NCBI RefSeq assembly: GCF_001540865.1
Contig: NC_033630.1
Span: 3,512,616 to 3,576,615 of the forward strand
DNA from: Ananas comosus
Lineage: Eukaryota > Streptophyta > Magnoliopsida > Poales > Bromeliaceae
Length of the DNA: 64,000 nucleotides
Direction: 5' to 3'
Numbering within the stretch: the first letter of the stretch is position 1; each line of letters opens with the position of its first letter. Made by a program: the position numbers and the translations under genes. Of the stretch, positions 45,922 to 58,410 are shown in pieces. The notes under the pieces are model-generated. The model was not told the DNA's origin, did not search any database, and saw only the letters and a list, made by a program, of their open reading frames with translations.

Positions 45922-48900
45922 ATGCTCCTCTCTTTTCGCGTCTCACCCTACCTCCCTCTCCGCCGCTTCTTTTTCTTCCTCTGCCGCAGCTCCTCCTCTT
46001 CCGCGCCGCCGCCGCTGCCCATGGCGGGGTACAAGGAGGCCTTCGCCCGGCGCATGGCCATGGCCGGGATCAAACCCCATCATCGCATCGGTGAGAAAAA
46101 GGCTCCATATTTACCTCCCCAACACTCCTAGTTGCGCCCCATTCATCGCGAATTTTTGCGTTCTTTCGCAGCTTTGGGAGTCTCCGGTGGCCCCGATAGC
46201 ATGGCGCTCTGTGTCTTAGCGGCGGGGTGGAAATTGGATGGGTCGGCGCCGAAGGATGAGGCGTCGGGATATATTGAAGGGCTTTTGGGGATTGTTGTGG
46301 ACCATAGGCTGCGGCCCGAAAGCACCGAGGAGGCGGAGATTGTTCGAGATAGGGTAAACAATATGGGTAATTTGCATCGTCTGGTTTCAGTGAATTCCAA
46401 AAAAAGATGGTTTTTTTTTTGGTCCCCAATGTGTTTTTGTGATTGCAGATGATGCTTTCGTGCAGGAATTCGGTGCGAGATCGCATGTTGTAGTTGGCCC
46501 GATGGACAGCCGAAGCAAGGCCATTTGCAAGAAGCTGCTCGTGAGATGAGGTTATTTTTGTTTCCTTCTCATATTTGTTTCACGTTTCGGCTAGTTGCTA
46601 TCGTATTAATTCATTTATCTTGCTATGTAGGATCTTTATCAGTTGTTATAAGGTATAGGTGGATTCTGAACATTTCTCAACTGATAATGATAGTGTTTGT
46701 GTAAGTTGATAAGCTGTAGGCTTGATATTAGTGCGCCCTTATGTCGAATATCTTCATTGATATTTTATGGGTTTGATCATTTGTTCAAATTGCCTAAGAC
46801 TTGAATGATACTCTTTTATAACCACAAACTTTGAACTTTTAATTCTTGATTTAGATTTGGTGCATGTGATTTTCTTGCTCAATATTAGAAATGCGTTTTT
46901 CGAATTCTGTCTATTTTGTAATTACTCCTGTTGGGTCTTAAATTTCAGGTATCGTAATTTTCAACGTGTTTGCGAACAGCAGCAGATTGGTATCTTGCTT
47001 ATTGCACATCATGCAGATGACCAGGTCTGTGCTAGTTCTATATAATTATTCCAATTTATCTCTGTTCTTGGAGATTGTATTTAAAAGTTATTTACGAACT
47101 ACAAAAAGAAAAAGGTGTAACATTTATTTTCCATAACTTGGAATTGTAGTTAATCTCCATTTGCAAGTTCTATACTCTTTTTTTTATTTATCTCACAGTT
47201 GCTAATCTTACTAATATGTTGCAAATACTCCATAAATAGAAAGTTTCCTTTTTGTCTTGTTGAATAAAATGAGTTTTTTTTTTTTAAAATAAAAATATAA
47301 GCATTTTTTTTTACTCAGGCAGAACTCTTAATTCTAAGACTATCTCGTGGTAGTGGAGTTCTCGGGCTTGCTGGCATGGCATTCATTTCACAATTGTTTC
47401 CTACACATCTAAGATGCTCCAGTGAAAGTCCCAGTAGTAATGGTATTTTACTTGTCCGCCCAATGCTTGAGTTTTCGAAAGAGGACATGTACAAAGTAAG
47501 TATGCTTATTGGAACACTCAGATATTTTATTTTCCTATTGTAGTTTAATATTTGGTTTCAATTATAAAGGACTGAGAAGGTACATAAGCAAACCAATCAA
47601 AGCATTTCTAACGCTTCAACAGGGCATAGACTGTCTATATTGTTTTGGGCTGGAAGCTGGAGTTGCATACATTTATTGTTTTAATGCATGTACTACTTGC
47701 TAACAATTCTGAGCATCTTTAATGTTTTGGTATTCATCCTCTTCTCCCCAATCATTTCTAAGATTCACGTCACTACCTTCCTTTTCTGATTCTTACTAGT
47801 TTAATACAACCTGCAGATATGTCAAGGAGTTGAACAGGTTTGGGTGGAAGATCCAACAAACCAGAACTTGTCATTTGTACGGAATCGAATTCGAGCCTCA
47901 TTAACGAATCTGTCATCATGTAAGATTATTATTTGAAACTGAGATTATCCTATTAATGCTGATTCGCTTATCGAATCGTACTTTTGTTGATGGACAATGG
48001 TGAAACCACAGTTAGAGACAAGAAATATTTGATTATTTCACCTTGTGCTTTGCTTTTAATCACTTTTGTCCACAAATGTTTCACTGAATGGGAATTTGAA
48101 ACATGATTTGGAAGAATTAACTCCCAGAAATGAATGGGCATTGTGCCTTTTCTCATCGATTGTTCTTGTAGACTCTAAGACATGTCCTCATCATGAGTAA
48201 TTTTTAAACATCCTACTTTGTATTTTATTTCAGAATGCATCTTATTGTTATACGAGAACAATAAGTTTACCACGGATATCGGGCTTAACTAGAATATACT
48301 TGGAAAACAATTGATATCCTTTCTCATTTGAACCGTGATGTTATAGATAACATCAAGCATTATAAAAGTTCATGGTTAACATTTTTCCAAGTTTCCCTTT
48401 TGTTCACATTACATGTTTGATTACAGCTGACCTGGTCCGCTATTCTCAACAAGCGGAGAGTAAGAAAGGATGGATTTTCTTTTTACCTTATATTTGTGCG
48501 CGCGTGTGTTTTTTGTTTTTGCTTTTGTAGTACATGCCTGCTCCTCGTTGTATATTATGTGAAATTTCATAACCAGGCTTCGTTTTTTACTTCCTTTTGT
48601 CAATGTTAGTCTCTAGTAAGACATGCTTCAAACCTTCTGATCTTGCTTTATTAGTAATCAAGATATAATAGAGCCATTATTTATCCCCTCGCCAATTTAC
48701 TCATGCATAAGTCTCAATATTTATAGTAGATGGTTTGACATGGTTAGTCACAATCGACCATCTATTGGTTACATTTTGGTCCTTGTTGCTTACATCAAGC
48801 ATGCCATCATAATCGAGGCTCTCCCAACATTATTGGGATAGGTAGAAAATAACTTAATTTTAAGGAGGCTTATGAATGAGTTGGTAAGTTATAATAGGAG

Positions 48901-51543
48901 CTGTTTAGAGAACTCATATGCCTTCCTGATTCGCTTCAATGCAATCAAGAGATATGGAATGAAAATTTCCGTTTGAATTTACTTCTGGACTCCTGATGAG
49001 CCCACTTATAGAAATTTGGATTTTGATTTTATTGTTTCGTTATTTCTCGCCTTTTTCTTTTTTCCCCCTCCCCAATAGCATATATTAGATACTTTGAAAT
49101 GGTTTCCACTCTTACTGGTTTAAATTTGCTTGGTCCCATTTTCAGGTGCTTTTAGGTTGGAATTGCAATCACTCATCTCTGCTTGTCGATTAACGCGTGC
49201 ATATGTTGATAGTTTTTGCCATAAAATGATGAGGCATTCTGTGACTATCGATGAGGTTTCCTTCGACACTTGTTTGAGCATTCAGGGCAATCACAATACT
49301 TTACAAATTCCTGTTTTCTGGGCCTCCAAGTGGGGGATATTTTAAGCATGGTTATGTGATTTTTTTTTTCTTTTTGGGTACCTCCTAAGTACTAGAAAAT
49401 TTCTTGTAATGTGGTGACCAATTCTTCAGCTATTTATGCTGTAGACATTGATTTTATGGTACAACAGGGACCAAGAAATGGCATTTACTTCCATGTTGAT
49501 ATTAAGTATACCTTTTCAGTTGAAGTCTAATCTTGTTTTAGTAGTATGCCTGAATAAGATATGGGAGTTTACTTCATGACTACTGTTCAGTACAGTGTAG
49601 CAATGGTATTGTGAAGAGTAAACTGGTATGTAATTTCCTAGTTGGAGTTTTGGTGTAACTTTGTTTCTTAGTCTATGTTTTTCTTGATAGAAATTCTTCT
49701 TTTCTTTTTTCAGTTCTAATGAATGCTGGTTAGAAAATCTGAAATCTTGTTCGAAAAAGAAAATAGATATCCTGTGGTCATCATTGGAGAATAACTAGTG
49801 TTTGTTTTGTTAATTTCAAATCAAATGTATCATGATAACTTTTTGTTATTTGTAGCATGGGTATGCTATTATCGATCTAGAAAAGCTCGAGCCAACAGAA
49901 GTTGATGATCTTTGCCTTTCACAGTATCTGGCCTCAATCTTGCAGGTATTAGTCGGTATTTTATTGCATTCCTTTTTTCTTTTTGTTTCCATCAACAAGA
50001 ACACAACTCAAATATGTTGCCTTTTTCATATTTGTGATAGTTAATTCACAATGTGGCAGTTTATCTCTCAAAGGCACAGACCAATTCGTGGCAGAACTGC
50101 TCGATTGCTAATTAGCTACTTCCGTAAAATCCCGTGCAAGGTCAATTTATTATATTTCCACTATCCTGGCATTGTATTTGAAATCCTTGGTGTTCAATGC
50201 AAATAAATCCTTGAACAATTATTCACCTTTTGAACTACTATGCAGACCTCCCTTTCCGCAGCTGGTTGTTACCTTTGTGCCGCTCCACGGTCCAAAGGCT
50301 CAAAAATTTTGATCTGTTGCTTGGTTGAGTCGCCTCAGTCATTTATTGTTGATTTTTCATCTACATACTCATGTCGGGAAGAACAATGTACTCTGCCCAG
50401 TGAAATAGCTCAGATAATTAAGGAAGCGGCATTGTATTCTAATGAATCAGCTGCAGAGGTTTTGAACATCTCTTTTCTGAATGCAAAATGTTCAATGGAT
50501 GTTCTAAGTGAAGCAAAGAAGCTCGATATTATAAGTGAGTCAACTTTGAAAAGTATTTCCTTACTGAGTGTAGAAGAACATGAGAAGTTTATTACCACTA
50601 CAGAAGCTCAGGATAATCAGGAGTCGATGCATGAAATGAACTTTTCTGGTGCTTCAAGCATAACTATTCGTCGTGGCGAAGCATGCCACTTTATGAACAG
50701 GTTCTTAATTACATGGAATTCTGCTGAAGATGCTATAAAATCAGATAGAGATCAAGACCATCTTTGTGAGTTCTGCTTGGGCGACCGGGAAACTATATTA
50801 CACGTTCGACATTTAGTTGATGCTGATTGGTTGTTTCTCGCAGAAGTTTGTAGGATTCGGGCAGTGGGTGAATGCCAGTGTAATTCAGATGTTTTTACTT
50901 GCAAGCCAAATGAGAATGAAATGGAGAAACCTAAATATTCAACTTATATGCAGTTGTCAGCTGCGAAGGCACTCCAAGCCCTGAAATCTATTCCGGTTTC
51001 TGCGAGAAGGGCACTCCCTGCACTTGTTAATTCTCAAGGCTTACTACTAGGTGTGCCGGTATGTGCATATATCAATTATTTGTAATCAAAGCATTCATTT
51101 TTTTGGTTAGTTTCAAGAAAATTTATATCCTTCTCATTTTGAAACATTTTCTCTTCCTTTAACCGCATAATAAATAAGGCAGTTCTTTCTCTCTCTCTCT
51201 CATGAAATATTTGTCACGGTAGCCATGTTTTGTTAGGCGCCAAATTTTCCTCACTTATATGCATAATAAGAGGATTGACTAATCTATTGGGCTTTTGTAA
51301 CAGATATGCTGTCCATAATATCTGAAACTTAATTAATGTGCTAGCGAAGAACTATCTATTATCTTTGGTATTTGCTATCGACCTGCTAATGAAAATAGAT
51401 GTACTCATGGTTATTATGAGCTAATTCCTTTTCTCCTCATTTTCCTTCAGAGCATTGGCTTCAGATGTTGTCCTTGTCTCTCGGTTGCCACAGTATTCAG
51501 TCCAAGGGTGCCCCTTGGAGGAGGTTTCACTTTGTACACCTGA
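45922..51543 (+). CDS. RSY3: tRNA(Ile)-lysidine synthase, organellar (TilS-like)
   Basis: Eleven exons: 45922-46090, 46172-46366, 46466-46550, 46949-47024, 47319-47495, 47817-47919, 49146-49255, 49856-49945, 50060-50140, 50246-51058 and 51451-51543. They sum to 1992 nt in one frame (663 residues), all with GT/AG borders. The enzyme is an ATP-pyrophosphatase that adds lysine to C34 of the minor tRNA(Ile) so that it reads AUA. The PP-loop signature GVSGGPDSMAL is near residue 60, followed by VVDHRLRPES, DGQPKQGHLQEAAREMR, IAHHADDQAELLILRLSRG, SGVLGLAGM and SFVRNRIRASL, in the order of bacterial TilS N-terminal domains. Exon 10 (271 codons) is the long plant C-terminal part. The first 33 residues (MLLSFRVSPYLPLRRFFFFL, then a Ser/Pro run) are rich in Arg, Ser and Phe and lack acids, consistent with a transit peptide. 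A shorter start is possible at 46021 (MAGYKEAF). The symbol is that of the Arabidopsis homologue RASPBERRY3. Confidence 0.92.
48427..48459 (+). other. Possible 33-nt cassette exon in the TilS gene
   Basis: Inside the 1.2-kb intron 6, a pyrimidine-rich tract and TTACAG precede a 33-nt segment followed by GTAAGA. Joined to the neighbours it keeps the frame (phase 1 to phase 1) and would add SDLVRYSQQAE between NLSS and the following exon. Inclusion is not needed for an intact protein, so this is only a candidate. Confidence 0.35.
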
Positions 51544-53077
51544 ACTGAAGCAAGAAGGTGATGTAAATTTTGTTCTTGTGGCGAGAATCAAGATATGCCC
51601 AACGGAAACATGCTGCATGGGTTATTTTCACTAGCAATTGCGTTAGTTCCCGTTCCTTGCAGATTGTTCGTTGGTAATGCCCTTTGATCTTGATCCAGTC
51701 ACTAATTTGAGTTCCATTGAATTGTTACTTAACATTTTTTAAGGTAGAGATCAGATCAATTTGTAGTCAAACGAAGAAAAACACGTGAAAGATTGTGCAG
51801 CACATGTTTCTCATTTTTGTTTGAAAGCCAAAATATATTACTCTGGTGCTATGCTATAGTATGGATCCGGATTCTTGGTTAGCCAATATTTTGTTCTGTT
51901 TGTTCTTTACCTCGCTAAGTTAAGCACTCGCACGAATAATACGGCAACCTTTAAGGTCTAACTATTAATGAGATGCTGCCAGATTTGGTGATTGTCTTCC
52001 ATGAGATGGGCTTGACAAAGAGTAAGAACATCTGCTGTTCTTCTTAAACAGGTACATACTATAAAGACAGGCAATCGGACGTGCAATGGATGCTTTGCTC
52101 AAAAGTTTCTGCCTCTTATTACTGTGAGTTGATGGCTTTTGAGTGAATATCGCCGCTTCAGCCTCATGGAGCTGCTCATGCATTATTTGGGACATCATAT
52201 GCCTTCCTCCAGGTTCTTCTTTTGCTAAGTTTAATATTTATTTCCCTGTGTGGTGAAGGAAATAGTTTTGTCCTTGCTGAGGTAGAAAACTATGAACTTC
52301 TTTTATTTGTATATTTCTTTTCTTTCTTTTGTTATTTTTATAATTTTGAGCCAATGTTCACAAGAATCATTAAATTAGTTGCACCACCAAGGATTTAAGT
52401 ACACAATGTGTCGTTCACAAAAGTACATGTATGCTGACACACTATGACATGAAATAGACATTTCGTTTGGCACTAATATATTCTAAATGTTTATTATATG
52501 TCTTTATCAATTTTTTTGTACTTTATTGATGCACAGTTTGCTACTATCGAAAAAAGGGGGATTTGAGTCGTACTATTGGCACAGGTTGTTTTGCCTTGAT
52601 ATCTTGTAAACACAGTATGAACACTCTGTGCACGAGCTATTCCAATAGGTACTTAAATTCTTTTGCACTATATTTAGTTCAGGAGTTTAAAACCGTTGCC
52701 TTTGATTTTGGTTATTTTGAAGATTAGCAAGGCTCAAGATCACAAAAATTAAAGACCACTCAACCCAAATGGTTTAGTAATATAAAATTTGCATGGAATA
52801 GTATGACTATATGTATCAATCATTTTTTTAATTATTTTACGAGAAACTAATTTGTAACACATATTACCTACAATTTTACATGTTATGATGACATGCAGGA
52901 GAAATGATAACAAGTAAATACATTAATTACTAAACAAACAGTGCAAATACTGGCTCAGTTTTGTCAAAGGAAACAAGTAATGAAATGAAGTAAAACATCC
53001 ACTGCACCTAACACACCAAGAACAATGAACTAGCCCACTGTAATTATTTCGCTCCTTTTATAATATATTAACAAGTA
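51544..53077. other. 3' region of the TilS gene and intergenic DNA
   Basis: The first few hundred bases probably hold the 3' UTR. No further coding region is supported. Pieces of this segment recur, partly deleted, at 59.8-60.9 kb. Confidence 0.45.
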
Positions 53078-53318
53078 TTTTCCCATTAATTTCCACCGAA
53101 ACGGACGGTGTTGACAAATATGAGTAAAAAAATTGAAATACATGAGCTTGCTGCTTCCTGTTTGCCTTCCAGCCATCAAGATAAGGATTTTAAGGATGGC
53201 AAAAAATATGAAGATCACAATTTCTGTTAGGGTTTTGTATTCATTCATCTTGTTAAAGTCGAAGTCGGAGAAGAATCAAAGAAGAAGAGAAGAGAGGATT
53301 TCAAGTCTATTTTGAAGT
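53078..53318 (+). repeat. Source segment of a local duplication
   Basis: Matches 60640-60878 in the same orientation: shared TTTCCCATTAATTT, TGACAAATATGAG, TTTTAAGGATGGC, TAGGGTT and GAAGAAGAGAAGAGAGG, in the same order. No gene recognised in it. Confidence 0.7.
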
Positions 53319-54442
53319 TGTTATATGTGACAAGATGAAGTTTAGGTTGACAACTTAGCAAAGCCCTTAATGATGTTGATTTGTTTCTTTAAGGTTACTT
53401 CAGTATTGTTTACAACCTAATCAATCTTCAGTGCTAGTAACTTTCACTTTCCTGACTACTGTCACTTTAAGCTGATAATATTAGAATATTATTATTGATT
53501 AAGAAGATTTAAACGCTAGAAACTTTTGATTTCTTAATGACTTAGGCCTAGTTTAGTAATATGGTGGTTAATATGCTTCTCCCATGGTGGCCTAGTTTGG
53601 TGCATGTGATGCTCTAATCGATCAGGCACGGTTAGTATTTTTTATAGCGAAGGAAAATTTATTACTTGTACAATGTGTATGCATATATTTTACACACAAT
53701 ATTTTTAAAATTCTATTATAAAAATTTTAAATTCTCTAATTATTTATGTATAGACTTTGTGATATTGATCACATCTGTGAGATTAAATTTAGATTTTGTA
53801 ATATTAAAATATTAAAAAATAGATTGAACGCAGGTAGTCCACTAATACTTTGGCGTGTACGGAATCTGTTATAACGGTTAAGAGGGTTGGTCGGGCGACG
53901 CATGTCGCTCTGAGCTCCGCCCCAACCACTCTTTAATGTGACTAGCGATGGCTTTGTGTTCTGAATTGTATATATGTAAAATATAGTATACACTATTTAT
54001 ATAGAATTATTTTATAGAGTCAAACAGTATCAACTTTGATGTAATTATTCAACACATATTTTATATGGAATCGATTCCAACATGGAAAATATTTTTTGAA
54101 GAAAAATAGTAAAGTTTATAATATACTTATGTTTTACGTCATTTTGTTCAAAAAGTACGTCCCTAATTTTTTATGTTTGTATAACAATAATAATGAGATA
54201 TACACTAAGCTGTTGTTTAGTTGGATATAAGTATAGTATTACTGTAGATGCATGTGATTCAAATGCAGCGGTTATTGTTGTATTTTTCTTGTTTGATTGA
54301 ATATAATAAAAAGTCTTGCCGGTATGAATAATTTGTTTAGTTTTATTTAGTTAGAAATTGTATATCTAAATTTGTTATTTTACATATATAATTGTGAGAT
54401 CATCTCTAATGTGTGTGTGTGTGTGTGTGAACGCATGCATGG
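53319..54442. other. Intergenic DNA without a gene
   Basis: AT-rich, with a (GT)n tract at about 54410-54429. The block 54204-54345 (GTTGTTTAGTTGGATATAAG) may be an eroded relative of the hAT-like MITE. Confidence 0.4.
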
Positions 54443-55530
54443 GAGTCCGGCTATGGTATTTTTAAAAGCACCAAGCACTTGATGTTTATAAGTTTTCCAT
54501 CCTTAGATCTATCCTTCTGACTAATTTGATTTAAATTATGTTATTTCACCAATCGGACACTCAACTTTAGGAGGCCATGTGCGTAGAGTCCGGCTATAGT
54601 GCTTTTAAAAGCACCAAGGTAGTCGGTGCTTATAAATTTTTTACTGTTAGATAAATATTTTTGATCAATTTCATCTCTTAAATTATGTGTTATTTCACCA
54701 ACCACTCTAAGAATCATGTGCTCATATTTGTGGCCACAGATTATTCTACGGAGTGGGTTGAGGCTGTGCCACATTTTTGTTTCTGCTTCTGTCCGATACC
54801 GAGATTCTAATGATCCGAACTGTTAAGATGAGGCCTTCTTCTCCACTTGACTCAAGGCGGGGCCCCCTACACACTGTTTGGTTCAGAGTTAAAGCCGCGG
54901 GGGCGGGGGGGGTGGGGGGGGGGGGGGGGGGGAGAGAGATAAGGGTTTAATTTTTTTATTTATAATTTATAATTTATAATTTAAAATAAATTTAAATTTT
55001 TATAAGTTTAAAATTGATATTTATAAATTTAAATTATTAATTTAATTTTTTAAATTTAAAATTTGATATTTGATATTTTTAAATTTAAATTTAATCTAAA
55101 AACAAAAATTTAGAACTTTAAATTTTTGAATTTGAGATTTAAAATTTTAATTTTTATTTTGAATTTTTTAGTTTTTTAATTTTCAAAGTTATATATTTAA
55201 ATTTAAAATTTTAATTATAAAATTTAAAAATTTAAATTCAAATATAAGGAGCAATATTATTATTTTCTATTTATAATTATCCATTATTCTTTTTATTCTA
55301 TCTTATCTATTCAAACGCTATTTTTCTTATTTTCGAAAACTTAATTTTATCATCTAAACGCAAAATTGATCTATTTTAGGCTTAACCTTGAACTTATACT
55401 TATTTCTGAAATAACTAGCTCTTAGTTAATTTCGAACCGTACAAAGCCTAAGAGATCACTATTAATCTAAACATAGATTTATCCAAAGGTCGAAAACTTT
55501 CAAGCACTAATAACTTAGTGCACAATAACC
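54443..55530 (+). mobile_element. Interrupted Micron-like MITE copies
   Basis: Two left ends with GAGTCCGGCTATRGTRYTTT and a KGTATTTTTAAAAGCACC/GTGCTTTTAAAAGCACC palindrome lie at 54443 and 54594. A right-end-like block (GTCGAAAACTTTCAAGCACT) lies near 55480-55510. The Harbinger-like element 54869-55450 separates them. Confidence 0.5.
54869..55450 (+). mobile_element. Harbinger-like element with a long G run
   Basis: Left end CACTGTTTGGTTCAGAG and right end TTCGAACCGTACAAAGCC resemble the termini of 764-1768 and 61115-61752. The core is the same AT-rich TTTAAATTT-type sequence. 54898-54932 is an almost pure G run. Confidence 0.5.
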
Positions 55531-55713
55531 TCAATCTGGTACCTCTCTTTTGTCACTAGTCTTACTATTTTTTTTTTTTGTTTTTAATTCTCAACGCTTT
55601 TAGAAGAGTAGTTGTATGGATTACAACTTTTTTGGGTGGTAGACTTAGTATTTTTCGAAAAGAAAGAGGAGTCTTAAACCTATAACTTATTTTGAATTGC
55701 AAAAAAAAGATTG

Positions 55714-56714
55714 GCTAGTTTTGCATTTTTACAAAAAAGGCCACATTTTTTATTTCTACATATTTTAATTGATTTTTTTTTTTTCAAATTCATTAAAATA
55801 CTCATATTTTCTTTCTCTCCTTGCTTTCTTTCTCATTTTATTTCCCCTCACTCCTTCATCGTCCCCATGTCGCTGTCACACTCCTCCCCAACCTCACGGA
55901 CGAGCGAAAGTACGATGACGAAGCTGGGCTCACTCGTGGCTGTTGCTGTTTTTGGCGTTCTCCGATAAGGTCGCCGTGATAGAGGCAAGGGGGGCGCCGC
56001 TTGGAGCATCGCCAGAGATAGAAACGGAGGTCGCAAAGGTAGAGGGCTATAATTGCTAGTCAAGAATGCTCATGAAGCATATTCGCAAGCGGGTTCAGAA
56101 GCATGACCGATGATAACCAGATGATGGCGATAATGAGAGAGAAAAATCTAGCGGACGACGCGATGTTGCACGATGTAAAAAAAGTTGCACTATTTGAACA
56201 TAAAATTGTACTATTTGATACGTATAATAAAATATAAAATAGTATAATTTTTTTCTAAATAGTTCAATTTTTTCAAATAGTGCAATATCAAATCGTTCCT
56301 TAGATTTTTTTTTCTCTCATTACCGCCGCCACCTTGTTGCTGCCAGTCGTGCTTGCGCACAAACATGCTTTCAAAGCATTCTCAACTAATGACCGTCGCA
56401 CTACTTCTCTGCCACCTCTGTCTCCATTTCGGGCGAGGCTATAAGCAACTACGATGATGAGCAGGTCAAGTTCACCATTTTCCTCTCACTCGTGAGGTAC
56501 AGCACGACGTAGGCTAGGTGGAGTTAATGTGGAGACCGCGAAGGTAGAACGAGAGCTCGAAGCTGCCACCGGTGGCGGAGACGTGGGCCCATGAGGAGCA
56601 GAATAGGAAAGATGAATTGTTTAAGGCAGAGTAATATTTTGGCCCATTTTCAAAAATTTTGACATGTATATATAAAAATAAGAAATATGACATTTTATTA
56701 AAATACAAGACTAG
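55714..56714. mobile_element. Foldback element with GC-rich core
   Basis: Ends are inverted over about 90 bp: CTAGTTTTGCATTTTTAC on the left and the reverse complement of CTAGTCTTGTATTTTAAT on the right, followed on each side by matching ATTTCTTATTTYTAYATAT text. The core has GC-richer blocks (55860-56050, 56320-56600) that look unlike the rest of the intergenic DNA and could be captured or former coding sequence. No convincing reading frame or transposase. Confidence 0.6.
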
Positions 56715-56954
56715 TGATTATTTTATTTTATTATTTATTTATTTTTGCAAAACAGTGGATTGTAATCCTACAGCAATCCCAATAATATAACTACTGAACG
56801 AATCACTTGAAAAAGACTGGAAGCTAGAAAGACAATACATCTTTATTTAATCCTGCAGCTCCAGTATCTCGCAACATTTTCTACGAAGAGCAAATAACGA
56901 CGGGTAAAAGCATATATAGTGACATAGAACCCCGTGAATCGTAACAAAGTTCAG

Positions 56955-58347
56955 TCACATGATGGTGCAGGTGTACTGATCGGAATCTTCCTCGTAGACG
57001 ACATTGTAGCCGGCGCCGTTGCACCAGGGTCCACCACTGCCGCTGCAGCCGCAGCGGCAGCCGCCACCGCTGCCGCCACCTCCACCGTTGCCATCACTGC
57101 AGCCGCAGCGGCAGCCGACACTGTCGCTGCGGCGGNAAATGGCCGCAGCCGTAGCCGCAGCCGCAGCCGCAGCCGCAGCCGCAGCCGCAGTGGCAGCTAT
57201 CTGGGGGGACCCATCCGCTGTCCTCCTTCCCGCACGAGCAGCACCGGCGCACTCCTCTCCCTCCTCGGCAGTCGTACCACGGGCACGGGCACGGCTGCTG
57301 GCAGCAGCCCGGCCACACCGGATAAGGATACGGCACCCCCACTAGCTTTGTCTTCGTCGGCGGCGGAGGGGTCGGGGGCGGCGGCGTTGGCGGTGGAGAG
57401 GGAGGAGGGGGCGGCGGAGGCGGAGGCGGAGGCGGAGGGGGCGGGGGCGGCGGTGGAGGAGGAGGAGGAGCAGGAGGAGGAGGGATCTGGACGTCCTTGA
57501 TCACCTTGCAGGCCATGCAAAGCAGCTTCTTTGACAGGCGCTCGGGATCGAAAGGGCCGGAAATTTTGACGGTGTTCTTCTTCTCGTCGTATACGATGGT
57601 CTGGATCTTCTCTCGTTCTCCACGTTATTAACAAAAATTAATGCAGTCAAAAAGGACGAAGAGAGAATGCGAAATAACTATTTTTTTCCGAAAATTTAAA
57701 CTATCCGAGAATTTCAACTCTAAGACTTTTTATTCTAATACTATGTTAAAATATGCGGCGATAGCTGCTGTTCTCCACAAATTTATGCTGACAAGAGAGC
57801 AGCTTTTTTCTGATATTTTATATTCGACAAGTGCACGGAAAGCTTGAATAATTGAGAATACCTTGGAGCTTGCACAGAACCTTTTTGATCTTTTTGTTGC
57901 AGCGGCAGCATTCCAGGTCTACTTTTAGGATTAATGTGGAGACCTGCAGTTGTGCAGTCGCAGAAGTAAAAGAGATTGGCACACACTAGGAATGTGAAAA
58001 GTTAAAACAGATCGGCACTTTGTATACTAAGGCAAATTTAAGATTCTGCAGACCATGGACTGAGCACTGCAGAACAGAAAAAAAAAAAAAAGAAACTGCA
58101 ATAATACACCCAGAGAAAGCAATCAAACGAGCAAGCCTTCAACTGGTCGTTTCTGTTTATCTCTAAAATGAAGCATCAATGAGATTCTAATTAACTCAAC
58201 ATCTTCTGCATACTGAGAAACCTGCTGTTTGTTACTACTTGATGTAAATTTGATTTTTTATTCAGTGAAAATACTTGGTTAGCTTTCGGAAAAAAATTGA
58301 AAAAAGAAATATCAGAGATTTGGAAATTTGAGCACCTTCTCAGCCAT
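56955..58347 (-). CDS. HMA-domain proline-rich protein, Pi21-like
   Basis: Three exons on the minus strand: 58347-58336 (MAEK), 57943-57862 and 57611-56955. The HMA-like part reads VSTLILKVDLECCRCNKKIK and then KIQTIVYDEKKNTVKISGPF, followed by DPERLSKKLLCMACKVIKDV. It has the CxxC-type metal site as CCRC and a second Cys pair (CMAC). A run of about 35 prolines follows, then KTKLVGVPYPYPVWPG and a Cys/Gly repeat region. The only good C-terminus, EEDSDQYTCTIM, ends in a CaaX box for prenylation but lies in another frame. The summed exons are 751 nt, one base out of frame. The break coincides with an N at 57136 inside CGCGGCTGC-type repeats, so it is probably a sequence gap rather than a real mutation. 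The family includes rice blast susceptibility protein Pi21; metal binding and defence roles here are inferred. The acceptor before exon 3 has a weak pyrimidine tract. Confidence 0.82.
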
Positions 58348-58370
58348 TGCTTAAACCGATTGATCCGAAG

Positions 58371-58373
<3 letters not shown>

Positions 58374-58406
<33 letters not shown>
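58374..58406. repeat. (GA)n tract upstream of the HMA gene
   Basis: About 16 GA units start about 30 bp 5' of the HMA gene start codon; on the gene's strand this is a (CT)n leader, as also seen before the TilS gene. Confidence 0.85.

Positions 58407-58409
<3 letters not shown>

Positions 58410-58410
<1 letters not shown>

Noticed and set aside
54898..54932. G run as a regulatory G-quadruplex
   Set aside because: It lies inside a Harbinger-like element far from any gene start. Such structure is possible but nothing supports a function, and long G runs are often misread.
55711..55968. 85-codon plus-strand frame starting MASFAFLQ
   Set aside because: It overlaps the inverted end of the foldback element 55714-56714, is low in complexity and shows no splice or domain support.
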